Shown here: one piece after another, positions 1 to 9,329 of the stretch | Layout of the letters: the number at the start of each line of letters is the position of its first letter | How positions within the stretch are numbered: position 1 is the stretch's first letter | Origin: Scytonema millei VB511283 | GTDB taxonomy: Bacteria; Cyanobacteriota; Cyanobacteriia; Cyanobacteriales; Chroococcidiopsidaceae | DNA length: 64,000 bases | Direction of reading: 5' to 3' | Assembly: GCF_000817735.3 (NCBI RefSeq) | Contig: NZ_JTJC03000001.1 | Span: 1,437,336 to 1,501,335 of the forward strand | The notes under the pieces: model-generated | Database searches by the model: none | Told to the model about the DNA's origin: nothing | Seen by the model: only the letters and a program-made list of their open reading frames with translations | Position numbers and translations under genes: made by a program

Positions 1-1500
1 CGTCAAATGCAGGCTTTACTGGAACGGTTGCAGCAGACTAACTCTAGAGCAATTCTCATCGGTGACACCAAACAACTTTCGGCAGTACAGGCTGGCTCTC
101 CGTTTAAATTACTTCAGCAACAAGCTGGGCTTCCTACAGTCGGGATTGATTTGAATGTCCGCCAGCAAAACCCGCAGTTGAAAGCAACGGTGGATCTAAT
201 CGCCGCTGGCAAGATCGAGCCAGGTTATCAGCAATTGCAACAGCAGGGCAACATTAAGCAAATTCCGATTGACAGTAAACGATTTCAAACAGTAGCCAAC
301 GATTACTTAAGCACAGATAAAAAGACGCGAGCCAAGACTCTGATCCTGGCTGGTACTAACGCTGAAAAGCAAATGATTACGACCCAAGTAAGACAAGGAT
401 TGCTCGCACGGGGTCAACTTGGTATGGATGCGAGAGAAATTACCGTTCTCAAGCGCAAAGACTTAAGCACATTTGCGATCGCCCAAGCTAATAGTTACGA
501 GCCAGGTAATGTAGTCAAGTTTCACCAAGACTCCGCTAAATTCAGTCGAGATTTGTTCTATCGAGTCGATGCTGTGGATGCAAAAAACCAGACAGTTACT
601 CTTAGAGACAAATACGGTACGACGCAAATACTACAACTAAGTCAGTATAAACAGCGCGAAGTTTTTCAGGCGGAAACTAGAGAAATCCGTGTCGGAGAAC
701 AGATGAAGTTCACGCGCAATCAGTATAAGCAAAACCAGGTGAACGGGCAACGCTTTACTGTCATCGAGTTGAAAGATGATGGTCAGATCGTCGTTCAAAC
801 CAAAGGCAAAACTCAAGCTGTAAATTCTGATGCCCTATTGCACTGCGATTATATTTACGCAGATACAGTACATAGCAGCCAGGGTAAAACTGCCGATCGC
901 TGTATCTATGTTGCCAGCTCAGGTAATTCGCCAACCGTTGGGCGAGAAAGTTTTTATGTAGCCGCATCGCGGGCGAGACAAGAATTTATCGTCTATACTG
1001 CTAGTGCTAAAGACCTGGGGCTATCGGTACAGCAATCCAGGGGACAAGAGAATGCTTTGCCACTAGTTGTCAGCCATTCCAGCCAAAGTAAATCTAAACC
1101 AGTAGCGTCGCCGCCCAGTCAGACACGATCTTCGTCTGTTGAGCCACAGCGAGCCTTACAGGATTCAAAAATACCAGTTCCATCTCCTACAAGGGAGCAA
1201 GAATTTAAGCTTTTGGTTCAATCGAAATATTTAATTGAAGAAAAAGGGGAACGAAACCCGCAGAACTCCAAAGAAAAGATTTACAAATCGGCAGATGGTA
1301 CGGAAATAAAATTGAATGGCGATCGCCTGAGAATTAAGCAGGGAGGATCGGAACTAGAATTCGGTCGCGACAATGCGACTATAAAAAATACTTTTTCTTG
1401 GCAACAAATGCAGGAGCAAATTCAAGCTCTTACTGCTGAAGCAAAACAATTCATTGCAATAGATCGCTCTCGCGATCGCGGACGGGGTATTAGTCGATAA
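1..1500 (+). CDS. MobF-type conjugative relaxase/helicase (TraA/TraI-like), C-terminal part
   Basis: The gene is cut by the left window edge; the frame is open from base 1 and the first ATG at 7 is internal. Superfamily 1 (RecD-like) helicase motifs are visible: a GDTKQLSAV motif III near the start, HSSQGKTADR (motif V) around residues 290-300 and FYVAASRARQEF (motif VI) around 317-328. This is the helicase half of TraA/TraI relaxases, which nick and unwind DNA for conjugation. The last ~150 residues are low-complexity, then a compact tail rich in K/E. The HUH relaxase domain would lie outside the window. The TraD-like gene 230 bases downstream supports a conjugation role. It could instead be a stand-alone RecD-type helicase, but the context argues against that. 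Confidence 0.82.
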   Translation, partial: RQMQALLERLQQTNSRAILIGDTKQLSAVQAGSPFKLLQQQAGLPTVGIDLNVRQQNPQLKATVDLIAAGKIEPGYQQLQQQGNIKQIPIDSKRFQTVANDYLSTDKKTRAKTLILAGTNAEKQMITTQVRQGLLARGQLGMDAREITVLKRKDLSTFAIAQANSYEPGNVVKFHQDSAKFSRDLFYRVDAVDAKNQTVTLRDKYGTTQILQLSQYKQREVFQAETREIRVGEQMKFTRNQYKQNQVNGQRFTVIELKDDGQIVVQTKGKTQAVNSDALLHCDYIYADTVHSSQGKTADRCIYVASSGNSPTVGRESFYVAASRARQEFIVYTASAKDLGLSVQQSRGQENALPLVVSHSSQSKSKPVASPPSQTRSSSVEPQRALQDSKIPVPSPTREQEFKLLVQSKYLIEEKGERNPQNSKEKIYKSADGTEIKLNGDRLRIKQGGSELEFGRDNATIKNTFSWQQMQEQIQALTAEAKQFIAIDRSRDRGRGISR

Positions 1501-1733
1501 CAAGTTCTCAGGGGATCGAATTGAGAGGATAAAATCAAAAAAAATCAGGGTTTTACACATCTTCATATTTTCTCGACAACTTGTCATTATCAAAATTTAT
1601 GCTGCAAAATAAGGTATTACCCTAGCAGTTGGCAGTCCGTGCTTAGTGAGGTTTGAGGCGGATTAAGGTTTGTATTGCTGGAATGATGAGCTTCAAAATA
1701 ATTGCTTAATTAACTGTATTCAGGCATCTACCA

Positions 1734-3350
1734 ATGACGAAAAGAAACCTAAAGCCAAACAGCTCGCTGTCGGAAACAGTACTCTTTTTAAGTGGGTTGC
1801 TCGCTCTCTGGTGGGCTGTCCAAAATCAGAACGTAGCTTTGTTTTTATTCCAGAATCCTCATCTAATCTTGCCCTACTTAATTCAAGAGATTGGGGTGGT
1901 TTGGCTGACGATTGGATCGATAGGAATTGTGGCTCTATTTTGGTTGCTAATTGTGATTTCTACATCCAACTCGTCGAACGTTTTGCGGGGAGCTAAGTTA
2001 GTTTCGTCGGGCAAACTCAAAAGCATTTTGCAGCAACAGCCCAAGCTCCGCAACCAACCCCAACTTAAAATTGCCGGAATGCCTATTCCATCTGCCTACG
2101 AGAATCGAGGCTTTTTTGTGGTTGGTTCTCCTGGCAGTGGTAAGACTAAAGCGATCGAGCAATTAGTTGCAACCTTAAAACAGCGAACTGATTTTCGCGC
2201 AATTATTTTCGATCGCGGTGGCGAACTGCTAGAAAAGTTTTACGATCCCACTAAAGACATCATCTTCAATCCTCACGATGCCCGTAGCTGCACCTGGACG
2301 CACGTTTACGAGCAAGCTCAACCTGCGACAATTGCTGCTGGTTTGATCCCGATGGAATCAGCTCGCGAACCTTTCTTTTCCAATGCAGGGCGAGCTGTGA
2401 TGACAGAATTATTTCGTAAAACTAGAAATAATGCGGAATTGCTGGAGTTACTTCGGGGCAATGTAGAACAACTCAAAACTTTTTTAGCAGGTACTTTAGC
2501 TTATCGGTATTTAGAGGAAGCCAAAGTAGCGACTTCGGTGTTGTCAACGGCGGCTAACTACTGTCAGTTTTACGAATCCCTGCTAACGCCACAAGCAAAG
2601 GCACTGAGCTTTTACCAGTGGGGAGCTAGCGACAGCCCTAGATGGATTTTTATCACTTTGAATGAGGACGATACAGAACTATTCAAGCCCTTGTATAGCC
2701 TTGCTTTTGAGTTAATGCTCAAGGGGCTGCTTTCTAATCAACAACATACTCGCAAAACTGCGATCGCGATCGACGAGTTAGGTGCGCTCAACCAGTTGCC
2801 TAGCCTGAGCCGATTACTCAGCGAAAGCCGCAAGTTTTTGGGTTGTCCGATCCTAGGAACTCAAACTGAAGCCCAAATTACTAAAATCTATGGCAAAGAA
2901 GATACTCGCATCTTGCTCCAAGGTGCAAAAACAAAGCTGATCTTAAACTGTGCCGATCCTCAAACTGCTGAGACAATGGCGCAAGTGATTGGCAAGCAGG
3001 AACGAGTAGATTTTACCAATAACCGTAATCGCAGCCGGAATTACTCAGGCAGAGGAGCGGGGCATGGCAGCAGTTATGGCGAGAGCGAGCAAATTCGCGA
3101 AACTTATGCGGTTATGCCTTCCCAGTTGCAAGATTTACCCGACTTAGCGGGCTATTTGAAAATCTCTGGACTACCAGCAGCTCTCGTCCAAGTTAGAGTT
3201 CAAGACTTTTCTGTACGAGCAGAACGCTTCGTTCCCCGCTCTCAAGTATCTACTTCGCCTGCCGCAGCTCAACCAGTCAAAAAGGCGCAAAGCGTTCAGG
3301 AGCAGTGGGAAAATTTGCGATCGCAATTGATCGAGCATCAAAATCGCTAG
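1734..3350 (+). CDS. Type IV coupling protein, TraD/VirD4-like ATPase
   Basis: A 538-residue membrane ATPase. Two hydrophobic segments lie at about residues 12-30 and 50-75. A soluble motor domain follows, with Walker A GSPGSGKTKA near residue 131 and Walker B AIAIDELGAL near 343. In this family the hexamer docks the relaxase-DNA complex on the type IV secretion channel at the inner membrane and pumps DNA. The ATG at 1734 places the TM segments at the N-terminus as expected. A glycine/serine/arginine-rich loop lies around 430-445. It follows the relaxase gene on the same strand, so the two probably form a mobilisation module. No mating-pair formation (virB) genes are in the window. Confidence 0.88.
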   Translation: MTKRNLKPNSSLSETVLFLSGLLALWWAVQNQNVALFLFQNPHLILPYLIQEIGVVWLTIGSIGIVALFWLLIVISTSNSSNVLRGAKLVSSGKLKSILQQQPKLRNQPQLKIAGMPIPSAYENRGFFVVGSPGSGKTKAIEQLVATLKQRTDFRAIIFDRGGELLEKFYDPTKDIIFNPHDARSCTWTHVYEQAQPATIAAGLIPMESAREPFFSNAGRAVMTELFRKTRNNAELLELLRGNVEQLKTFLAGTLAYRYLEEAKVATSVLSTAANYCQFYESLLTPQAKALSFYQWGASDSPRWIFITLNEDDTELFKPLYSLAFELMLKGLLSNQQHTRKTAIAIDELGALNQLPSLSRLLSESRKFLGCPILGTQTEAQITKIYGKEDTRILLQGAKTKLILNCADPQTAETMAQVIGKQERVDFTNNRNRSRNYSGRGAGHGSSYGESEQIRETYAVMPSQLQDLPDLAGYLKISGLPAALVQVRVQDFSVRAERFVPRSQVSTSPAAAQPVKKAQSVQEQWENLRSQLIEHQNR

Positions 3351-3466
3351 ATGCAGAGTCAATTATACTGTTTATCCACAACGGTAAACATGAGAATTTT
3401 TTTACTCTTGATTTTTCATCTAAAATCATATCATGCATTTTTATCTATCAAGCAATTTAAATTGAA

Positions 3467-5275
3467 TTACTCCGTTTTATTGATTAATTCAAGTGCAATA
3501 GTTTTGAGAATGTGCTGTCGAGGAGTAGAAGAGATATAAAAATTTATCGCTCCTTCTAGATCTATTTGAGGTTCGCACAAAGCTTTTTCTATTCTTTCTT
3601 TTAACTCTTGAATACCAGAATATACATTTACTTGATTGATACTGCCCTGAAAGCTCTCCATTCGATTTTTAAAATCAGCGAAGGCTTCATTCGGGTCTTT
3701 ATACCATTTGATACTTTGACCTGTTGCCGTTAGAGCTTCGTCATCTATACTTCCATCCTTAAGCCTTGTGGGTTTGTCATTTGAGTGAACGTACACGCTA
3801 ATTCCATGTAGATTTTCCCAAGAGGGTTCTTTATGCCCTGTACAACGTTCATAGTTTATTTTGATAAAATCGTGATCCTGCAATCCTAAATATACAAATG
3901 GACCATTTTCCTGAGAGTACTTTATGATTGCAGGATGTATAAAACCTGCATCATCAGGGCTTGGTGGTTTCGGTTCTGTATCTTCTGAATCGTCATAATT
4001 ACAATCTTCTATATCTAAAAAACCTCCATCAAAAAAATCATTGTCAGCCAGCATTTTGACAGGAAGTAGAATAGTAGATACAAACCAGTTTTTGATAGAA
4101 GAGAACCTTCTCCCAAATTCATCAAAAAACAAAGACATTGGATTTTCTCGATCGAGTATTAGATCTGTGCTTAAATCCACCTTGCTAAGTAATCTTCTTC
4201 GCTCAGATGCTACTACTTGAGAGTTTGTGTCAATGAAGTTACTCGATCTATCTTTAATAGTCTTTTTCTCAAGGGTTTGCTGGAGTTGATTAATTATACT
4301 TTGAATTTCACCATCCTCATTGTGCTGAAGAGCTAGATGCTTGATATAAGCCAATCTTAAATCATTAACGTAAACAGAATTCCCGTTAACTGAGCTGATA
4401 TGTAAATATTCCTGGATTGCTCCGTTAAGATTTATATCCCAAGTTGATATACCATCAACTAAGCCGCCTTTAATAATTGCCTTTTCAAAATTTGCCCTAT
4501 TTAGAATCGCTCCTCTCAAATCTACAAATATGAGAATGCTCTTGCTAAGATTTGCATCTTCAAGATTTGCGTCACATAAGCGTGCGTCTCTAAAAACTAC
4601 TTTGCTCAAGTTAGCTTTTTTTAAGTTTGCTGACATAAAGTCTGCATTTTTAATGGTTGCTCTAAATAAATCTGCTCCTTCCAAGTTAGCATTGCTTAAA
4701 TTAGCTTTTGTTAAATTTGCTTCCCTTAGATTTGCTCCTCTCAAGTCAGCGTTTCTTAAGTCTGCCTCTACTAAATTAGCCCCTCTAAGATCTGTTGCAT
4801 CAAGTCTGGCATTCCTTAATGATTTTGCGCTAAAGTCTACATCTCTTAGATCGGCTTCACGAAGGTCAATCCCATCTAGGTTTAGCTCTTTAGGCTTTGC
4901 TCCTACAAGCTGCGGAAATATTTCAGGATTTTTTTCTCTCCAGCGATTCCAATCTACTGCTCCTCGATTGAGAATAGCTAGATGCATCTTATTCAGCGTT
5001 GCAAGAACTGGCGGCTCTGACAAGTCATTTATTTCAGTTATTCGACCCTCAATATAGTCAAAAAGCTGCTCTAGAGTTAAACTCAGCAACGAAGCAATTT
5101 TGGGAAAGTGTCTTCGGTCGGGCAGTATTTCTCCTTTTTCCCAACGTGCCACTGTAGGTTGTGTCACAGGAGGACTAAAAAGTTTACCGAATGCTGCCTG
5201 AGATAAATGGCTTGCTTCCCTAGCTTTCCTGATCAGTTCAGGAAATGATTTTGATGATGCTTGAAAACTAGGCAC
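3467..5275 (-). CDS. XRE-family HTH protein with pentapeptide repeats
   Basis: 602 residues. The N-terminal ~75 residues form a Cro/CI-type helix-turn-helix (LIRKAREASHLSQAAFGKLF, then PTVARWEKGE). Residues ~130-270 are pentapeptide repeats of the A(D/N)Lxx type, predicted to fold as a right-handed quadrilateral beta-helix. The C-terminal ~330 residues match nothing I recognise; an acidic stretch (DIEDCNYDDSEDTEPK) lies around 425-445. The gene is convergent with the conjugation genes and divergent from the HTH gene at 5644. It may be a regulator of the element or a DNA-mimic type protein, but the function is unknown. Two TATACGT direct repeats lie just upstream of the start. Confidence 0.75.
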   Translation of the reverse strand: MPSFQASSKSFPELIRKAREASHLSQAAFGKLFSPPVTQPTVARWEKGEILPDRRHFPKIASLLSLTLEQLFDYIEGRITEINDLSEPPVLATLNKMHLAILNRGAVDWNRWREKNPEIFPQLVGAKPKELNLDGIDLREADLRDVDFSAKSLRNARLDATDLRGANLVEADLRNADLRGANLREANLTKANLSNANLEGADLFRATIKNADFMSANLKKANLSKVVFRDARLCDANLEDANLSKSILIFVDLRGAILNRANFEKAIIKGGLVDGISTWDINLNGAIQEYLHISSVNGNSVYVNDLRLAYIKHLALQHNEDGEIQSIINQLQQTLEKKTIKDRSSNFIDTNSQVVASERRRLLSKVDLSTDLILDRENPMSLFFDEFGRRFSSIKNWFVSTILLPVKMLADNDFFDGGFLDIEDCNYDDSEDTEPKPPSPDDAGFIHPAIIKYSQENGPFVYLGLQDHDFIKINYERCTGHKEPSWENLHGISVYVHSNDKPTRLKDGSIDDEALTATGQSIKWYKDPNEAFADFKNRMESFQGSINQVNVYSGIQELKERIEKALCEPQIDLEGAINFYISSTPRQHILKTIALELINKTE

Positions 5276-5643
5276 GGCTTTCTTTTATACGTGTATACGT
5301 AGTTTTTCTTGCAAATCTTAACAGTAGTTGGAAATACTTTTGATTGAAGATAATCATGCTTTACACATAGGATTGCATCTAATTATTACTGTTAAGTATA
5401 GTTTTTTTATAAACAATACGCTAGAGTAATACTCAAACTTAGCAAAAGAGCCGAGGTATTAGGGTCAACACCGCCAAGTGAAGAAGTCCCGCAACTCCCC
5501 GACTCTCTGCTGGCAGCTTACCGCCGCCCTGCTCAGACAAGCTGAGCAAGCTTTTTGCTTCAATTCTAACAGGCAAAGGTATAGCTGTCGCAGGAGAGAT
5601 TGGGTGTGGCATTGCTTCGGCAGCAAGCAACAACAGGAGCAAC
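5276..5643. other. Divergent intergenic region with a terminator-like hairpin
   Basis: 368 bases between the divergent XRE and HTH genes. The left part (to about 5450) is AT-rich and probably holds promoters. At 5531-5547 GCTCAG...CTGAGC forms a 6-bp stem with a 5-base loop, followed by AAGCTTTTTG, which resembles a weak intrinsic terminator. Short overlapping frames here on both strands have no recognisable family or ribosome binding site, so no gene is called. Confidence 0.4.
5286..5300 (-). promoter_or_regulatory. Direct repeat upstream of XRE gene, candidate operator
   Basis: TATACGT occurs twice (5286-5292 and 5294-5300) 11 bases upstream of the ATG of the XRE/pentapeptide gene. XRE proteins often bind such repeats to control their own gene. 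Only the repeat itself is seen; operator function is inferred. Confidence 0.35.
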
Positions 5644-5964
5644 ATGAAACACCCCGAACAAAACATGTCGCAGCAAGAGGAAACATTGAAGTCTTCCAGC
5701 TTTACAATGCTCGACAAATATCTAACTGCCAAAATAGTTGGTATTTCACCTCACACTGTAAAAACTTACAGAGAGCGATACTGGCAGGCTGGCATACATT
5801 ATGTCAGATGTAATTCTCGAATGATTCGTTACAACCAAGAGCTAATTATTGATTGGGTTGCTAACCGTTCTAATTCACCGGAGTGCCACCAGCGAGCAAT
5901 TGAGGCTTATCTTGCTTCTCTTCTATCCAACAAGCCAAAAACTCGTGGTCGTAAGCCAAAGTAA
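5644..5964 (+). CDS. Small helix-turn-helix DNA-binding protein, possible excisionase
   Basis: 106 residues. The centre reads LTAKIVGISPHTVKTYRERY (~residues 28-47), then GIHYVRCNSRMIRYNQELI, the layout of a MerR/excisionase-like winged helix (helix-turn-helix, then a wing with an aromatic-basic strand). The tail is basic (KPKTRGRKPK). ATG at 5644 follows CAGGAGCA, a good ribosome binding site; a second ATG at 5665 is also possible. On a putative conjugative element such a gene may be a recombination directionality factor or a control gene for the replication gene downstream. It lies far from the integrase at 38.7 kb, so the role is open. Confidence 0.6.
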   Translation: MKHPEQNMSQQEETLKSSSFTMLDKYLTAKIVGISPHTVKTYRERYWQAGIHYVRCNSRMIRYNQELIIDWVANRSNSPECHQRAIEAYLASLLSNKPKTRGRKPK

Positions 5965-6244
5965 CTACCCACTGTATCACTGGGAAGCATTAGATTCACA
6001 GCAGTTTTTTGGATCTACTGCTTCCTTACCTACTGCTCTGTCACAGCTATTAGTAGCAGTTGCACCCTAGCACAAAAGAAAAGCTCGGAGACTCTCATTC
6101 ACTTGGCTGAAGCCTGAATGTGTTAAAAATGCTCGACTTTAGCTGGGCAGCATTTTGCTGTTCATACAAGCTACAGACTGCATCCGAACCTACATAAATT
6201 ACTAACACTCAAGTTAACACGTCAGCTTTCACCAGGAAAGAGAG

Positions 6245-9025
6245 TTGCCGAGATACTTCATTTTTGAAAATCTCAAAAACTCACGCACTCTCATGAATGA
6301 CAATTTTTCTAGCAATCAATCTGCTTCCTTTAAACTCGATCGCACCCAAGCGATCGCCCAACTTGCTGCTCTGGGCTACAAAGACGGCGAACAAGTATAC
6401 CTGCGCTTTTTCGTCCCAGACAGCGATCCACGTAAGGGAGAGGATAAAGGACGCAAGCTTGACGGCGTATTCCCAAACTTGCCTTGGCATCACATAGAAC
6501 AACTCCAAGCAGAAGGACGTGGCTGTTACTTTGTCGTCAACGGTGGCGGTCACTCAGATCGAGATGTCACGCAAGGTCGGGCTATCTTCTTCGAGCATGA
6601 CAATCTAGATAGACAATTGCAACGAGAGCTATGGAAAACGCTAGGATTACCAGAACCAACCGTTCAAGTAGATACGGGTGGCAAATCTATCCACACGAAA
6701 TATGCCCTCTCCACTCCCTGCTCCATCGAACAATGGCGAGAACTCCAAGCAGACTTGCTAGAGTTTGTGGATGGCGATCGCAAGCTCAAAAACCCTAGCC
6801 GAGTCATGCGATTGGCTGGAGCGTATTACATCAAGCCTGGACAAAATCCAATTCAAAGCCAGCTGATTTTAAATACAGGCAAAACCTATTCCTACGAGCG
6901 ATTAAGGGCAATTATCCCCAAACAGCAGCCAAAGGTAGATCCAGGCAAGCATATTACATGGCACGAGTTCGATCGAAGTTTCCGGTTGCCGATCCCTGAC
7001 GCTGTACCACTTTACGAGTGTTTAACCAAGGAAAACCGCTATAAGATCGATCGAGGAGTCGGACAGGGCGAGCGCAATACTCAAGGCTTTACTGTACTGG
7101 TCAATATAATTGCCACTGCCAATTACTTAAATAGTATCGGGCAGCGTTACGAGGGTACGCCCGAACAACTATTTGAGCAATTCCGTTTCAAATGTACTCC
7201 GTCAATCGATCGCAACGAAGTTAAGTCGATTTGGAAGTCAGCTCAAAAGCGTGCGAGGACGACTAGTTTATCGCCGGATGCGATTGAGAACTGTATTAAA
7301 GCTTGGAAGTGGAGGCAAATTCGCGGTGAAAAATCGCCACCAACAGCAGCCAGACAGATACAAAGTCATGTGGCGATCGCTCAACCCCCTACAGAATCAA
7401 CTTCTCTGCGCGATCGCGTTTTGGAGATTTTGGCTCGCCATTTAGAGCCATCTCAACGAAAAGAAGAATTCATTAGTTTATCGCGTCTGACTAATTACCC
7501 GCTCTTGGCAATCGAGCAACTAGCAGACATGATCGAAGCTGAAGCCGAGCGATTGGAAAGCCGCGATGAAACTGTGGCTGAACTCGATCGCCTGCTGGAG
7601 GCAACAGAAGCATCTGTAGATATCCAGTCAGTACTACCTGCTGCTTTGGCTATTCCGCTTTGTCAGCTCGCTAGTTGGTTGAATCTGAAACCAGAAGTGT
7701 ACTTGACAATCTTGCTCACAGTTGTCTCCAGTCTTCATAAGGTTGGAACGGCGATCGTTCTCAATCAAGATTGGGGATTTGAAGTCACTCCAAATCTATT
7801 TAGCGCCATTGTCGCTGATTCCAGCCAGAAGAAAAGCCCGCCTTTTAAAGCTTTAGTTCACAAGCCATTGAGTTTACTTCAAATGAGAGCAAAAGAGGAT
7901 TATCGGGTGGCGATGCTTCAGTACGAACGTAATCTAGAACGCTATGACAGTTTGAAAGGAGACGAGCGTAGAGATGCTTTCCCTGATGGTAGACCGAAGG
8001 AGCCACGCCAGAAAGTCTATTATTTCAGTTCTACCAACGGTGAAGGACTTGTCGCACAGGTGCAAGCACACCCGCAACAGGGCATCTTGTACGTTCAAGA
8101 TGAATTAGCGGCTATTTTCAAGTCGCAAAATATGTACCGAGGCGGGCGCGGATCGGATGAAGAAGATTTGTTGAAGTACTATGACGGGCAGGGCAGCACG
8201 GTACTGAGGATTGATGGCTTGAGAGTCGATCTGCCAAGCTTGTTGCTGTCAGTGCTGGGTGGTATACAACCAAAAGTTTTGCAATCGTTCATGCGGGATT
8301 GCTCAGATCCCAATGGCAAATGGGCAAGGTTTATCTTCGCCATTCAGCCTCTAGCAGCTTCGCAAATGCATGAGGATAGCGGCAGCTTCAGTATTAATTC
8401 GTTACTGATCGATCTGTATCAAAAAGTAGACGCTTTACCACCAACAACGTATCGATTGGAGCAGGGGGGGTTTAAATTCTTCTGCCAAAGCTACAATCGG
8501 ATCGAACAATTACGCATACAAGAACCTTTTGAGGGGATGCGGACGGCATGGGGTAAGACCGAGGGGCGAATTGGCAAACTGGCTATAAACCTGCACGTCA
8601 TTCATGAGTTGATGGCAGGAAGGCAACCCTCAGAAATTGTACCCAAAGCCAGGATTATCGAGGCTGTTAAACTGACCAAGTTTTATATTCAGCAGGTCAA
8701 AGCTTTATATATTCAATTTGCTGATACCGATCGCCTATCTAACCATTTGGCTAAATTAGTAGAATTGTCGAATCAGAAAGGCTGGATTAAAGTCCGCGAT
8801 GCTCAACAAGGGTTTAATGCTAAGTCGCGCCCAAAGCCAGAAACTATCCGCTCCTGGTTTATAGAACTGCAAGCTATGGGCAAAGGTGTAACTCGCGGTG
8901 GCGATCGCGCAATGGAGTTCAATGCTCAAGTTGTGGAATCTCAGTCCACACAAAAGTCCACAGATGAAACAATTAGAGGGCAAGGGTTTCAAGCGATTGT
9001 GGACTTTGTGGACTTTGTGGAATAA
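6245..9025 (+). CDS. Primase-polymerase plus DUF3987 helicase-like replication protein
   Basis: 926 residues. The N-terminal ~220 residues look like an archaeo-eukaryotic-type primase: AIFFEHDNL (metal motif), [11 protein letters not shown] (SxH motif) and [10 protein letters not shown]. Residues ~450-900 are DUF3987-type, with a weak P-loop [11 protein letters not shown] (~520) and an acidic Walker B-like [13 protein letters not shown]. Such proteins prime or initiate replication of plasmids, phages and conjugative elements. Two starts compete: TTG at 6245, preceded by AGGAAAGAG, and ATG at 6293 with no clear ribosome site; TTG is preferred. The last residues ([14 protein letters not shown]) are encoded by repeats that continue into the intergenic DNA. 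Confidence 0.75.
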   Translation: MPRYFIFENLKNSRTLMNDNFSSNQSASFKLDRTQAIAQLAALGYKDGEQVYLRFFVPDSDPRKGEDKGRKLDGVFPNLPWHHIEQLQAEGRGCYFVVNGGGHSDRDVTQGRAIFFEHDNLDRQLQRELWKTLGLPEPTVQVDTGGKSIHTKYALSTPCSIEQWRELQADLLEFVDGDRKLKNPSRVMRLAGAYYIKPGQNPIQSQLILNTGKTYSYERLRAIIPKQQPKVDPGKHITWHEFDRSFRLPIPDAVPLYECLTKENRYKIDRGVGQGERNTQGFTVLVNIIATANYLNSIGQRYEGTPEQLFEQFRFKCTPSIDRNEVKSIWKSAQKRARTTSLSPDAIENCIKAWKWRQIRGEKSPPTAARQIQSHVAIAQPPTESTSLRDRVLEILARHLEPSQRKEEFISLSRLTNYPLLAIEQLADMIEAEAERLESRDETVAELDRLLEATEASVDIQSVLPAALAIPLCQLASWLNLKPEVYLTILLTVVSSLHKVGTAIVLNQDWGFEVTPNLFSAIVADSSQKKSPPFKALVHKPLSLLQMRAKEDYRVAMLQYERNLERYDSLKGDERRDAFPDGRPKEPRQKVYYFSSTNGEGLVAQVQAHPQQGILYVQDELAAIFKSQNMYRGGRGSDEEDLLKYYDGQGSTVLRIDGLRVDLPSLLLSVLGGIQPKVLQSFMRDCSDPNGKWARFIFAIQPLAASQMHEDSGSFSINSLLIDLYQKVDALPPTTYRLEQGGFKFFCQSYNRIEQLRIQEPFEGMRTAWGKTEGRIGKLAINLHVIHELMAGRQPSEIVPKARIIEAVKLTKFYIQQVKALYIQFADTDRLSNHLAKLVELSNQKGWIKVRDAQQGFNAKSRPKPETIRSWFIELQAMGKGVTRGGDRAMEFNAQVVESQSTQKSTDETIRGQGFQAIVDFVDFVE

Positions 9026-9168
9026 ACATTTGATTTTTTGATTTTGTCTACCGAGCCGAACGGGAAATTCGATCCCAAGTGAAACTAAGTCCACAAAGTC
9101 CACTTTGCCCACAAACTCCTAAAACGCGCTTGGTGTCAGCGTTGTAGCAGTGGACTTTTCTGTGGACT
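8943..9168. repeat. Iteron-like TGTGGACT/AGTCCACA octamers
   Basis: The octamer TGTGGACT or its complement AGTCCACA, sometimes with one change, occurs at about 8943, 8954, 8999, 9007, 9088, 9097, 9149 and 9161. The 8998-9020 copies and the 9088-9104 copies form an inverted repeat. The cluster starts inside the 3' end of the primase-like gene and fills the following intergenic DNA. The layout recalls replication iterons beside an initiator gene. It could also simply act as a terminator stem. Confidence 0.5.
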
Positions 9169-9329
9169 TAGCTTCCACTGTCTCCAGTACTAATACTGGA
9201 ATTTTTCACAGGAAGTATAAAAACTTAATAAAAATTCTGTAGTAGCACCCTTAGAAATCCGGTCACTGCCAAATTAGGCTCAAATCCAGCAAATGTTTTG
9301 AGTCTATTTTAGTTTGGTCGGCGCAGTTC
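9026..9329. other. Intergenic region between replication gene and defence locus
   Basis: 304 bases. The first half holds the octamer repeats described separately. The second half is AT-rich (around 9195-9260) and may carry the promoter of the helicase gene that starts at 9330. No gene or RNA is seen. Confidence 0.4.

Noticed and set aside
1670-1996. 108-codon frame overlapping the start of the coupling-protein gene.
   Set aside because: Different frame of the TraD-like N-terminus; the latter has clear TM segments and motifs.
4530-5057. 175-codon plus-strand frame opposite the pentapeptide gene.
   Set aside because: Its FAS/LKSA repeats are just the antisense of the pentapeptide codons.
5439-5813. 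Overlapping frames on both strands upstream of the HTH gene.
   Set aside because: Low-complexity, no family, overlap each other and a terminator-like hairpin; the HTH frame at 5644 is far better supported.
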